From the NCBI GenBank assembly GCA_934717555.1, contig CAKUYY010000066.1, forward strand, positions 1 to 7,795: a DNA stretch of 7,795 bases, in the 5' to 3' direction. A program made the translations under genes and the position numbers. This DNA comes from an uncultured Clostridium sp. Its GTDB lineage: Bacteria; Bacillota; Clostridia; Oscillospirales; Acutalibacteraceae. Of this stretch, positions 1 through 5,795 are shown piece after piece; position 1 is the first letter of the stretch, and each line of letters begins with the position of its first letter. Under the pieces are notes generated by a model that searched no databases, was not told where the DNA came from, and saw nothing but the letters and a program-made list of their open reading frames with translations.

Positions 1-609
1 CAGCTATTGTGCTATTCCCGCCTTTCCATTTACAAGGGGCGGGATACATATGTAATTGATGAAGCGCAGCCGGAAGAAGTGTTTTTCCCTCTGCGGCAGG
101 ATATGGAAAAGCTTTCGCTGGCGCAATATTTTTGCGAATTATCGATATCGCTGGCGCCGGAGAATGCGGAGGCGGGGGATTTCCTGCGTTTGGTGCTCAA
201 CGGGTTATATTTCCTTTCCAGCGGCAAGCGGCCAGCGTCCCTCATTAAAGCGGTGGTGGAAATGCGCATGCTTTCGCTGGCGGGATATATGCCTGATTTA
301 ATTTACTGTCAAGACTGTGGCGCTTATGAGGCGGATGAGATGTATTTTTTGCCCCGCCAGGGGACGCTATACTGCGGGGATTGTTACCGCAAAGCCCAGC
401 GATCTCATGGGATCGCTATGAATCGAGGCGTGACGACAGCCCTGCGCCATACCATTTATGCGGATTTCTCAAAATTGTTTGCTTTTTCCCTGCCAGAAGA
501 AGGAAGGAAGCGTTTGGCTTATCTCTCAGAATGTTATTTGCTATCCCAGTTGGACCGACAGTTTGCCACCCTACAGTTTTATCATCAGATTTTTCCAGAG
601 TGTTCTTAA
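1..609 (+). CDS. recO: DNA repair protein RecO, 5'-truncated by window edge
   Basis: RecO is a cytoplasmic recombination mediator. With RecR (and RecF) it loads RecA onto SSB-coated single-stranded DNA during gap repair and RecFOR-type recombination. The reading frame is open from base 1 and gives 202 codons. RecO proteins are usually about 240-255 residues, so roughly 40-50 N-terminal residues, most of the OB-fold, lie upstream. Visible: the end of the OB-fold (CYSRLSIYKGR), the helical region with LSLAQYFCEL and the GKRPASLIKAV stretch, then MLSLAGYMPDL leading into a zinc site made of two CxxC pairs (visible residues 103/106 and 125/128). This layout is typical of clostridial RecO. The TTG at base 7 is internal, not a start. 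The next gene is mutS2, separated by a terminator. The family call is firm; the true start cannot be seen. Confidence 0.93.
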   Translation, partial: QLLCYSRLSIYKGRDTYVIDEAQPEEVFFPLRQDMEKLSLAQYFCELSISLAPENAEAGDFLRLVLNGLYFLSSGKRPASLIKAVVEMRMLSLAGYMPDLIYCQDCGAYEADEMYFLPRQGTLYCGDCYRKAQRSHGIAMNRGVTTALRHTIYADFSKLFAFSLPEEGRKRLAYLSECYLLSQLDRQFATLQFYHQIFPECS

Positions 610-746
610 ATAGAGATATGGTGTTTTGTGCTGTACAAGGCCATTGCTTACTGATGAAAGATGAAAATTTTGAAAAGTAGAAAAACTTTTTGTACTTATT
701 GGAAAGATTTGATCTGGAATTGAAAATACAGAGGATTGAAGGAAGC

Positions 747-777
747 GGTTTATTTTCGGTGCGATGCCGTTTTAACC
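747..777 (+). promoter_or_regulatory. Possible leader hairpin upstream of the recO-mutS2 terminator
   Basis: GGTT (747-750) can pair with AACC (774-777), enclosing a second helix CGGT (757-760) with GCCG (766-769, one G-U pair) around a GCGAT loop. Just downstream, GGCC (779-782) can pair with GGCC (794-797), with AAC (774-776) stacking against GTT (798-800). That pairing would compete with both this hairpin and the terminator stem, as expected of an attenuator. I recognise no known riboswitch or T-box consensus here. Read by eye only; the structure may be coincidental. Confidence 0.25.
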
Positions 778-786
778 AGGCCTTTT

Positions 787-824
787 GGGGGATGGCCGTT
801 GAGGCGACATCCCTTTTGTTTTTC
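787..824 (+). terminator. Intrinsic terminator between recO and mutS2
   Basis: GGGATG (789-794) pairs with CATCCC (808-813). The stem continues inward as GCC (795-797) with GGC (803-805), leaving a two-base GA bulge and a GTTGA loop. A T-rich tract, TTTTGTTTTT, follows directly at 814-823. This is a standard Rho-independent terminator. It lies 179 bases after the recO stop and about 78 bases before the mutS2 start. It either ends the recO transcript late or conditionally blocks read-through into mutS2. Confidence 0.75.
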
Positions 825-843
825 TTACAGAGGATAATTCCCA

Positions 844-881
844 GGGAAACCATGTCCGGACGCCGGAGCTTTTGGTTTCCC
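844..881 (+). promoter_or_regulatory. Strong hairpin directly upstream of the mutS2 ribosome binding site
   Basis: A perfect 8-base inverted repeat, GGGAAACC (844-851) with GGTTTCCC (874-881), encloses a second perfect stem, TCCGG (855-859) with CCGGA (863-867), around an ACG loop. The next bases are CCTATAAAGG, with no T tract, so this is not a terminator. It ends about six bases before the purine-rich Shine-Dalgarno region of mutS2. It could be a leader structure affecting ribosome access, a 5' end that protects the mRNA, or a protein-binding site. The pairing is seen directly; the function is inferred. Confidence 0.5.
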
Positions 882-901
882 CTATAAAGGAAAGGAATCA
901 T

Positions 902-3262
902 ATGGAACAGAATAAACATATCCAGGCATTGGAGCTGGATAAGGTGCTCCAGATGCTGGCAAAGGAGACAACCTGCGAGGACGCCCGTCAATTGGCGCTC
1001 CAGATACAGCCCTCCTTTGGACTATACGAAGTAAAATTACAGCTACAGGAAACAGACGATGCCTATATGCTGATGGGGCGGTTTGGAAGCCCCTCATTTG
1101 GTAGTTTCCACAGCGTGACCAATGCGCTGCGCCGGGCAGAGGCCGGCGGGATGCTTACGATGAAGGAGCTTCTGTCTATTGCGGAGGTGCTGCGGGTACT
1201 GCGTTCCTTGACAGAATGGCGCAAGCGGTCTATCGGGGTGGAAACCTCCATCGACTGGCGATTTGAAGCGCTGTCGCCCAATAAATATCTGGAAGACCGC
1301 ATTACCCAGGCTATTGTATCCGAAGAAGAGATGTCCGACCACGCTTCCCAGGCCCTGGCGGATATCCGTAGGAAGATTCGTGCGGCATCTTCCCGCGTGA
1401 GAGAACAATTGGATAAGATGGTGCGTTCCCCTAGTTATCAGAAATACCTGCAAGACCCCATTGTTACCATCCGCGACGGCCGTTTTGTCGTGCCGGTGAA
1501 GGCGGAATGCCGGGGGGAAGTACCTGGCTTGGTACATGACACTTCTTCCAGCGGGGCCACAGTTTTTGTGGAACCTATGGGTGTTGTGGAAGCCAATAAC
1601 GATATCAAGGTATTGAAATCCAAGGAAGAGGCGGAAATAGAGCGCATCCTGATGGAACTATCTGTAGAGGCGGGGTCTTTCTCCGATTCTATTATTCAGG
1701 GATATCAGGCTGCCGTAGAGCTCAATGTACTCTTTGCCAAAGCGCGGCTGGCTTATCAAATGAAAGCTACCGTGCCAGTTATGAACGATGTCGGGGAGAT
1801 TGAACTGAAAAAGGCCCGGCATCCCCTGATTGACCCTAAAAAGGTGGTTCCTACCGATATCGAGCTGGGAATCCATTTTGATACGTTGGTGATTACAGGC
1901 CCAAATACCGGCGGTAAGACGGTTTCCCTCAAAACCATAGGGCTGCTTACATTGATGGCTATGTGCGGTTTGATGATCCCGGCGGCGGATAACAGCCGTC
2001 TGTCGGTGTTTCAGCAGGTGTTGGCGGATATCGGGGATGAACAAAGTATCGAACAGTCATTATCCACGTTTTCCGCGCATATGATGAATATTATCCGTAT
2101 TCTAGAGCAGGCGGGGGAACATAGCCTGGTACTGCTGGATGAGTTGGGAGCGGGCACAGATCCCGTGGAGGGGGCAGCGTTGGCCATGTCTATTTTGGAA
2201 ACATTGCGCGCACAAGGGGCCCGGATTGCTTCTACCACGCATTATGCAGAGTTAAAAGCCTTTGCCCTGCAAACTCCAGGGGTAGAGAATGGATGTTGTG
2301 AATTTGATGTGGCTACTTTGCGCCCTACTTACCGATTGCTCATCGGGGTACCGGGGTGTTCCAATGCGTTTGCCATTTCCAGACGTCTGGGAATGGCGCT
2401 CCATATTGTAGAGCGGGCAAAAGAACTGGTGTCGGCGGAAAATACCCGTTTTGAGGATGTGGTACAGAATTTGGAACAGAGCCGCCAGGGGTTGGAAGCG
2501 GAACGCCAGGAAGCCATGCGATTGAGTGTGGAAGCCCAGAAAGCCAGGCAAGAAGCCCAGGAGGAAAAAGAAAAGATCAAACTCCAATGTGAAGCGGAGC
2601 TGGAGCGCGCGAGGACAGAAGCGCGCAATCTAGTGGCCCGCGCCCGTGCCCAGACAGATGCGCTCTTCAATGAACTGGATGACCTGCGCCGCCAGAAGAA
2701 GGCGGACGCTCAGGCGAAGGCGCGTTTAAAGGCCGGACTGAGGGCGATGGAAAACGACGCTGACCCGGTAAAGGAAAGGCAGAAAGAAACTTATGTCCTG
2801 CCGCGCAAGCTAAAGGCGGGGGACGAAGTGCTGATTTTTGACCTGGACAAAAATGCCACAGTGCTGGAGGAAGAGGACCCCTCTGGAAATGTATTGGTAC
2901 AGGCGGGAATCATTAAGACCAGGGTACCGGTGGGAAACCTTCGTTTGCTGGAAAAGAAGAAACAGAAAAGGCAAGTAGGTTCCTCCACCCGCACTGTCCG
3001 CAGCCGTGCGGAAGCACCGGTGATGAGGGAACTGGACCTGCGTGGGGAAACAGCGTCGGAAGCGCTTTTAGACTTGGATAATTTTATCGATGGGGCCTTA
3101 CTGTCCGGTATCCAAATGCTGACGGTGATTCATGGAAAGGGTACCGGTGTACTGCGCAAGGCGGTTCAGGAACATCTGAGAAGGCATCCCAGTGTGAAAA
3201 GTTACCGCTTGGGTACCTTTGGGGAAGGAGAAAACGGGGTTACTATCGTAGAACTCAAATAA
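902..3262 (+). CDS. mutS2: MutS2 ATPase with C-terminal Smr domain (ribosome-collision/recombination factor)
   Basis: MutS2 is a MutS paralogue without the mismatch-recognition domain. Family work links it to suppression of recombination and, in Bacillus subtilis, to sensing and splitting collided ribosomes (also called RqcU). The 786-residue product has normal family length. Visible in order: core and lever region; Walker A GPNTGGKT at 333-340; the SLSTFSAH signature at 386-393; Walker B LVLLDE at 409-414, followed by LGAGTDP; a long charged coiled coil at about 512-617; a KOW-like beta segment at about 637-683; and an Smr domain from about 708 with LDLRG (711-715) and HGKGTG (744-749). ATG 902 is chosen because AGGAAAGG (888-895) precedes it at good spacing. 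An in-frame TTG at 872 lies inside a hairpin and lacks a proper binding site. The gene probably forms an operon with the small membrane protein gene 30 bases downstream. No key residue is missing. Confidence 0.97.
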   Translation: MEQNKHIQALELDKVLQMLAKETTCEDARQLALQIQPSFGLYEVKLQLQETDDAYMLMGRFGSPSFGSFHSVTNALRRAEAGGMLTMKELLSIAEVLRVLRSLTEWRKRSIGVETSIDWRFEALSPNKYLEDRITQAIVSEEEMSDHASQALADIRRKIRAASSRVREQLDKMVRSPSYQKYLQDPIVTIRDGRFVVPVKAECRGEVPGLVHDTSSSGATVFVEPMGVVEANNDIKVLKSKEEAEIERILMELSVEAGSFSDSIIQGYQAAVELNVLFAKARLAYQMKATVPVMNDVGEIELKKARHPLIDPKKVVPTDIELGIHFDTLVITGPNTGGKTVSLKTIGLLTLMAMCGLMIPAADNSRLSVFQQVLADIGDEQSIEQSLSTFSAHMMNIIRILEQAGEHSLVLLDELGAGTDPVEGAALAMSILETLRAQGARIASTTHYAELKAFALQTPGVENGCCEFDVATLRPTYRLLIGVPGCSNAFAISRRLGMALHIVERAKELVSAENTRFEDVVQNLEQSRQGLEAERQEAMRLSVEAQKARQEAQEEKEKIKLQCEAELERARTEARNLVARARAQTDALFNELDDLRRQKKADAQAKARLKAGLRAMENDADPVKERQKETYVLPRKLKAGDEVLIFDLDKNATVLEEEDPSGNVLVQAGIIKTRVPVGNLRLLEKKKQKRQVGSSTRTVRSRAEAPVMRELDLRGETASEALLDLDNFIDGALLSGIQMLTVIHGKGTGVLRKAVQEHLRRHPSVKSYRLGTFGEGENGVTIVELK

Positions 3263-3292
3263 TTCTCAATAGAGAAAAGAGGCGGAAGGCTT

Positions 3293-4033
3293 TTGCGTAT
3301 TGGAAAAAAGCTTGGGATCATGGGTGTGATTCTTCTGTTATGCCTGCTGATCGTGGCGACAGTTTTGTTTTTCCTCATCAGACAGGACGATTGCGCGGGT
3401 AAATATGAGGTCGCCGCCTCTCAAGATCTGCTGCCGAAAATCGTGGCTTCTGTAAGCGCTGGGCAGGAAATGGAGATCAGCGAACAGGAATTTAACAGTT
3501 TTCTAGCTTATGTTATGGAAGAGAAACAGTCAGCGGAAACGCATACAGGCAACTTCCAGCTTCATAGCCTTTATCTGACATTGGGACAACAGGAGGGCCA
3601 GGCCGGCCTGTATGCCCCCTGCTCCATGTTTGGCTTCTCAATAGGGATTACCGCCCGCCTCCAGATCTCTTTTGATCCGGATGAACAGCTTTTCTCCATC
3701 CAGTTTCTACAGATGAAACTGGGCCGGCTGTCGATTTTGCCCCGATGGGGGTTACAGATGATCCGGGATCATCTGCCGGATGGCGTGTACGTGGAACAGG
3801 ATTTTCTATATCTGCCTGTTTCCTATATCAAAGGCTCATTGGGAGAATGGGGAAATTCTCTGCAAATCCAGGGATGCCGTATTCAAAATAGAAAGCTGTT
3901 TTTGCGGACGAACAGTATGTGGGACACTGTCAAAAAGTGGGGACAGGAACGCCTCGCGGATATCCCATGGGAGAGTTTGTTGAAGGAATGGGAAAATAAG
4001 GGAGAGGAACTGTTTTCCTATATTGTGGGCTAA
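3293..4033 (+). CDS. Membrane-anchored protein, YpmS/DUF2140-like
   Basis: A 246-residue protein of uncertain function. One hydrophobic segment at about residues 8-29, preceded by RIGKK, would act as an uncleaved signal anchor and leave most of the chain outside the membrane. No lipobox is seen. The pattern after the anchor resembles YpmS (DUF2140) of Bacillus: an early helix where residues EQEFNSFLAYVM sit, a beta-rich middle, and the segment MKLGRLSILP (about 141-150) followed by a predicted helix and a short strand region. This resemblance is from memory of the family pattern, not from a search. The start is TTG at 3293, with GAGG at 3279-3282 ten bases upstream. The 30-base gap after mutS2 suggests co-transcription, and a terminator follows the stop. 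The family call is moderate, and I assign no biochemical role. Confidence 0.65.
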   Translation: MRIGKKLGIMGVILLLCLLIVATVLFFLIRQDDCAGKYEVAASQDLLPKIVASVSAGQEMEISEQEFNSFLAYVMEEKQSAETHTGNFQLHSLYLTLGQQEGQAGLYAPCSMFGFSIGITARLQISFDPDEQLFSIQFLQMKLGRLSILPRWGLQMIRDHLPDGVYVEQDFLYLPVSYIKGSLGEWGNSLQIQGCRIQNRKLFLRTNSMWDTVKKWGQERLADIPWESLLKEWENKGEELFSYIVG

Positions 4034-4054
4034 CGCTCAATAGTCGTCAATAAA

Positions 4055-4088
4055 AAGGAACCTGCCTATTCCAATAAGCAGGTTCCTT
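4055..4088. terminator. Bidirectional terminator between convergent genes
   Basis: A perfect 11-base inverted repeat, AAGGAACCTGC (4055-4065) with GCAGGTTCCTT (4078-4088), surrounds a 12-base loop. T-rich sequence follows on the + strand (CTTCTTCTATACAATTTTTC), and A bases at 4052-4056 give a T run on the - strand. It sits 21 bases after the stop of the YpmS-like gene and 16 bases beyond the coaX stop on the other strand. One structure can therefore end both transcription units. Confidence 0.88.
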
Positions 4089-4104
4089 CTTCTATACAAT
4101 TTTT

Positions 4105-4878
4105 CTATTTTTGGTTTTTCTGATAAAGGATAAAGAGCCCCTTTAACATGAGGTTATCATCACAGATAATGTCCCGTTTACAATAAGGGACAATACTTTT
4201 GCAAAGACCGCCTGTAGCTACTACTGTGGGAGGCACGCCCAGCTCTGTTTCCACGCGTTCGATAATGCCGTCCAGCATAGAGGCGTTTCCGTAGATCATA
4301 CCGCTTTTCATACAGTCTATGGTGTTGCTACCAATCAGTTTTTTAGGCGTCTCCAGACGGATACGGGGAAGTTGGGAAGTACGGCTGGAAAGGGCCTCCA
4401 GCGCCAGGGAAATCCCGGGGATAATCATACCGCCAATATAATTCCCTTTGGCGTCGATCACGGAAAGCGTGGTAGCGGTACCCATATCAAAAATCATAAT
4501 AGGTTTGGGATATTCATCCAGCGCCGCTACCGCGTCCACAACCAGGTCGCTTCCCAGCTGGGCAGGATTATCGATTAAGATATTTAATCCAGTTTTCAGG
4601 CCGCTCCCCACAATAAGGGGCCTGTGTCCTGTAATTTTTTCAATGGCGTCCTGCAAAACGGTGGAAAGGGCAGGAACGACAGAAGAAATAATACCACCTT
4701 CAATATGGGAAAGGTCTGCTTGGTTCAATTCTAGAATTTGCTTAATGGATACGGCGTATTCATCGCTGGTTTTAAAACGGTCTGTCGACATCCGCGCTGT
4801 GAAGTGGATGTTGGTCCGGCTATCCAGGCAACCTAGTACGATATTGGTATTTCCCACATCAATTGCGATAATTGCCAC
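4105..4878 (-). CDS. coaX: Type III pantothenate kinase
   Basis: CoaX phosphorylates pantothenate to 4'-phosphopantothenate, the first step of CoA synthesis, in the cytoplasm. The 257-residue length is normal for the family. Visible ASKHA-fold motifs: DVGNTN at 7-12 (phosphate loop 1), GSD at 109-111 with the expected catalytic Asp111, DMGTATT at 131-137 (phosphate loop 2), the GGMIIPG segment at 149-155, and ATGGL at 221-225 (adenosine-side loop). The position after the catalytic Asp, often Arg in other CoaX proteins (GADR), is Leu here. The start is GTG at 4878-4876 with the G-rich TGGGGGAAA upstream as its binding site; the nearby ATG (first base 4894) is out of frame. It follows the transporter gene by 16 bases, so the two are almost surely one operon. 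Type III kinases are known not to be feedback-inhibited by CoA, so control of this pathway may be transcriptional. Confidence 0.96.
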   Translation of the reverse strand: MAIIAIDVGNTNIVLGCLDSRTNIHFTARMSTDRFKTSDEYAVSIKQILELNQADLSHIEGGIISSVVPALSTVLQDAIEKITGHRPLIVGSGLKTGLNILIDNPAQLGSDLVVDAVAALDEYPKPIMIFDMGTATTLSVIDAKGNYIGGMIIPGISLALEALSSRTSQLPRIRLETPKKLIGSNTIDCMKSGMIYGNASMLDGIIERVETELGVPPTVVATGGLCKSIVPYCKRDIICDDNLMLKGLFILYQKNQK

Positions 4879-4894
4879 GATTGTTTTCCCCCAT

Positions 4895-5539
4895 TTATAA
4901 CTTTTTCTTTTGCTGTAACGTTAACAGGACTTTCCCAAGGCCTACGGTTAACAAAGCCGCCACAATGGCTTCTGGAACGCCATTGATCCCAATAACAGTC
5001 AGGATAAACCCGTACAAGGTATTTACCGAAACTCCATTGGCCTGTGCATAGCTCTGATTAAAGAATAAATAGATAAAATTCATCACCAATAGGGTATTGG
5101 TGAGAGAACCTATCAGCCCCGCTAAGGAAAGAGAGAGAACCTGTCCCTTTTTCCTGTTTTTGAGCCACTTTTGCACGAGCCGGTAAACATAATAGGGGAC
5201 GATCCCTACCAGGATACGGGGGACAAAACAGATCACAAGGCTCCAGAAGTTTCCATGTGTTTCCCCAATGGAATAAAACGGGGTGAAAACAAAGGAAGTC
5301 ACCGTTGGGTTCATGGTATTGTTAATCAGGCTGGTAACGCCAAAAAGGGCGCCTAATATAGCTCCTTTTTTGGGACCTAACAATAGGGAACCGAGGATAA
5401 CAGGGATGTGGATGATGGTGGCGCGGGTAAATCCTAGGGGAATATAACCTAGAAACGGGGTGAACGCCATCACTAAGATGATCGCTCCCAACAGTGCCAT
5501 TTGTACCATCTGGCGGGTTTTCTCTACCTGAGTGTTCAT
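4895..5539 (-). CDS. panT: ECF transporter S component, probable pantothenate transporter
   Basis: A 214-residue hydrophobic protein with about six membrane segments (roughly 11-31, 42-56, 59-75, 100-120, 134-160 and 173-207). It fits the substrate-binding S component of energy-coupling factor vitamin transporters. The first helix carries ALLGA (15-19), matching the AxxxA pattern used to dock with EcfT. The stretch GFTRATIIHIPVILGSLLLG (36-55) is typical of the PF12822-type S family. Substrate is inferred from context: coaX follows 16 bases later and coaBC is divergent, the arrangement expected for PanT, which imports vitamin B5. The shared EcfA/EcfA'/EcfT module is not in the window and must be encoded elsewhere. 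ATG 5539 has an ideal AGGAGGT (+ strand 5546-5552) six bases upstream. The ECF S call is strong and the pantothenate assignment probable; another vitamin cannot be excluded from sequence alone. Confidence 0.82.
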   Translation of the reverse strand: MNTQVEKTRQMVQMALLGAIILVMAFTPFLGYIPLGFTRATIIHIPVILGSLLLGPKKGAILGALFGVTSLINNTMNPTVTSFVFTPFYSIGETHGNFWSLVICFVPRILVGIVPYYVYRLVQKWLKNRKKGQVLSLSLAGLIGSLTNTLLVMNFIYLFFNQSYAQANGVSVNTLYGFILTVIGINGVPEAIVAALLTVGLGKVLLTLQQKKKL

Positions 5540-5560
5540 TTTTTTACCTCCTGCTACTGT

Positions 5561-5573
5561 TCCATATTATGGA
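5561..5573. promoter_or_regulatory. 13-base palindrome in the panT-coaX leader (possible operator)
   Basis: TCCATATTATGGA is a perfect inverted repeat (TCCATA, central T, TATGGA). It lies between the predicted - strand promoter and the panT Shine-Dalgarno site, at about +14 to +26 of the expected transcript. That is a position where a bound repressor could block transcription. I cannot match it to a known regulator motif, and the AT-rich setting raises the chance of coincidence. Confidence 0.35.
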
Positions 5574-5576
5574 TAC

Positions 5577-5664
5577 AATGCATATTTTTTTATATTATAT
5601 ACGTCCCCAGAAGAAAAAGCAAGGAAGAGATCATGTGAGAATGCTTATTTTTTTATTTTGTATA
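5577..5664. repeat. Imperfect direct repeat, two 25-base copies
   Basis: Positions 5577-5601 and 5640-5664 match at 22 of 25 bases, 63 bases apart. Each begins AATGC, passes through a run of seven T, and ends with TATA. Copy one contains the predicted panT -10 hexamer; copy two lies upstream of it on the - strand. It may be a duplicated promoter segment or a pair of regulator sites. Low sequence complexity weakens the case. Confidence 0.4.
5594..5622 (-). promoter_or_regulatory. Probable sigma-A-type promoter for panT-coaX
   Basis: On the - strand, a perfect -10 hexamer TATAAT (+ strand 5594-5599) is preceded at 17 bases by TTGCTT (5617-5622), which keeps the TTG of the -35 consensus. Transcription would start near 5587, giving a leader of about 47 bases to the panT ATG. 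The -35 match is only partial. Confidence 0.55.
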
Positions 5665-5724
5665 TCCTAAGAGAATAGAGAGGGGAAGGCCAGTCCAAAA
5701 TACGGTACAAGACCATTAGGGAGA

Positions 5725-5753
5725 TTTACGAAATAACAGGATTCTGATATAAT
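5725..5753 (+). promoter_or_regulatory. Probable sigma-A-type promoter for coaBC with extended -10
   Basis: TTTACG (5725-5730) is followed by a 17-base spacer and a perfect TATAAT (5748-5753). The TG at 5745-5746 makes an extended -10 (TGATATAAT). Transcription should start near 5760, leaving a leader of about 35 bases before the TTG start of coaBC. This is the best promoter in the window. Confidence 0.75.
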
Positions 5754-5795
5754 AATAAAAATAGGTTTATTTTTTGGAAAAAGGAGGAAACTGCC

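Noticed and set aside
690..887. 65-codon + strand open frame in the recO-mutS2 spacer
   Set aside because: It spans the terminator and most of the pre-mutS2 hairpin, has a TTG-type start without a clear ribosome binding site, and its product resembles no family I know.
872..901. In-frame TTG giving mutS2 ten extra N-terminal residues
   Set aside because: It lies inside the right arm of the 844-881 hairpin and has only a poorly spaced GGAG; ATG 902 has a proper binding site and yields the usual MutS2 N-terminus and length.
416..991. 191-codon - strand open frame over the recO end, spacer and mutS2 start
   Set aside because: It is antisense to two firm genes and to the terminator, with no family-like motifs; a shadow frame.
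4448..4900. 150-codon + strand open frame antisense to coaX
   Set aside because: It is the complement of conserved CoaX motifs, with no binding site and no recognisable product.
5581..5600. AT-rich run considered as a terminator or origin-like element
   Set aside because: No GC stem precedes it and there are no DnaA-box or iteron arrays; it is better explained as promoter DNA.
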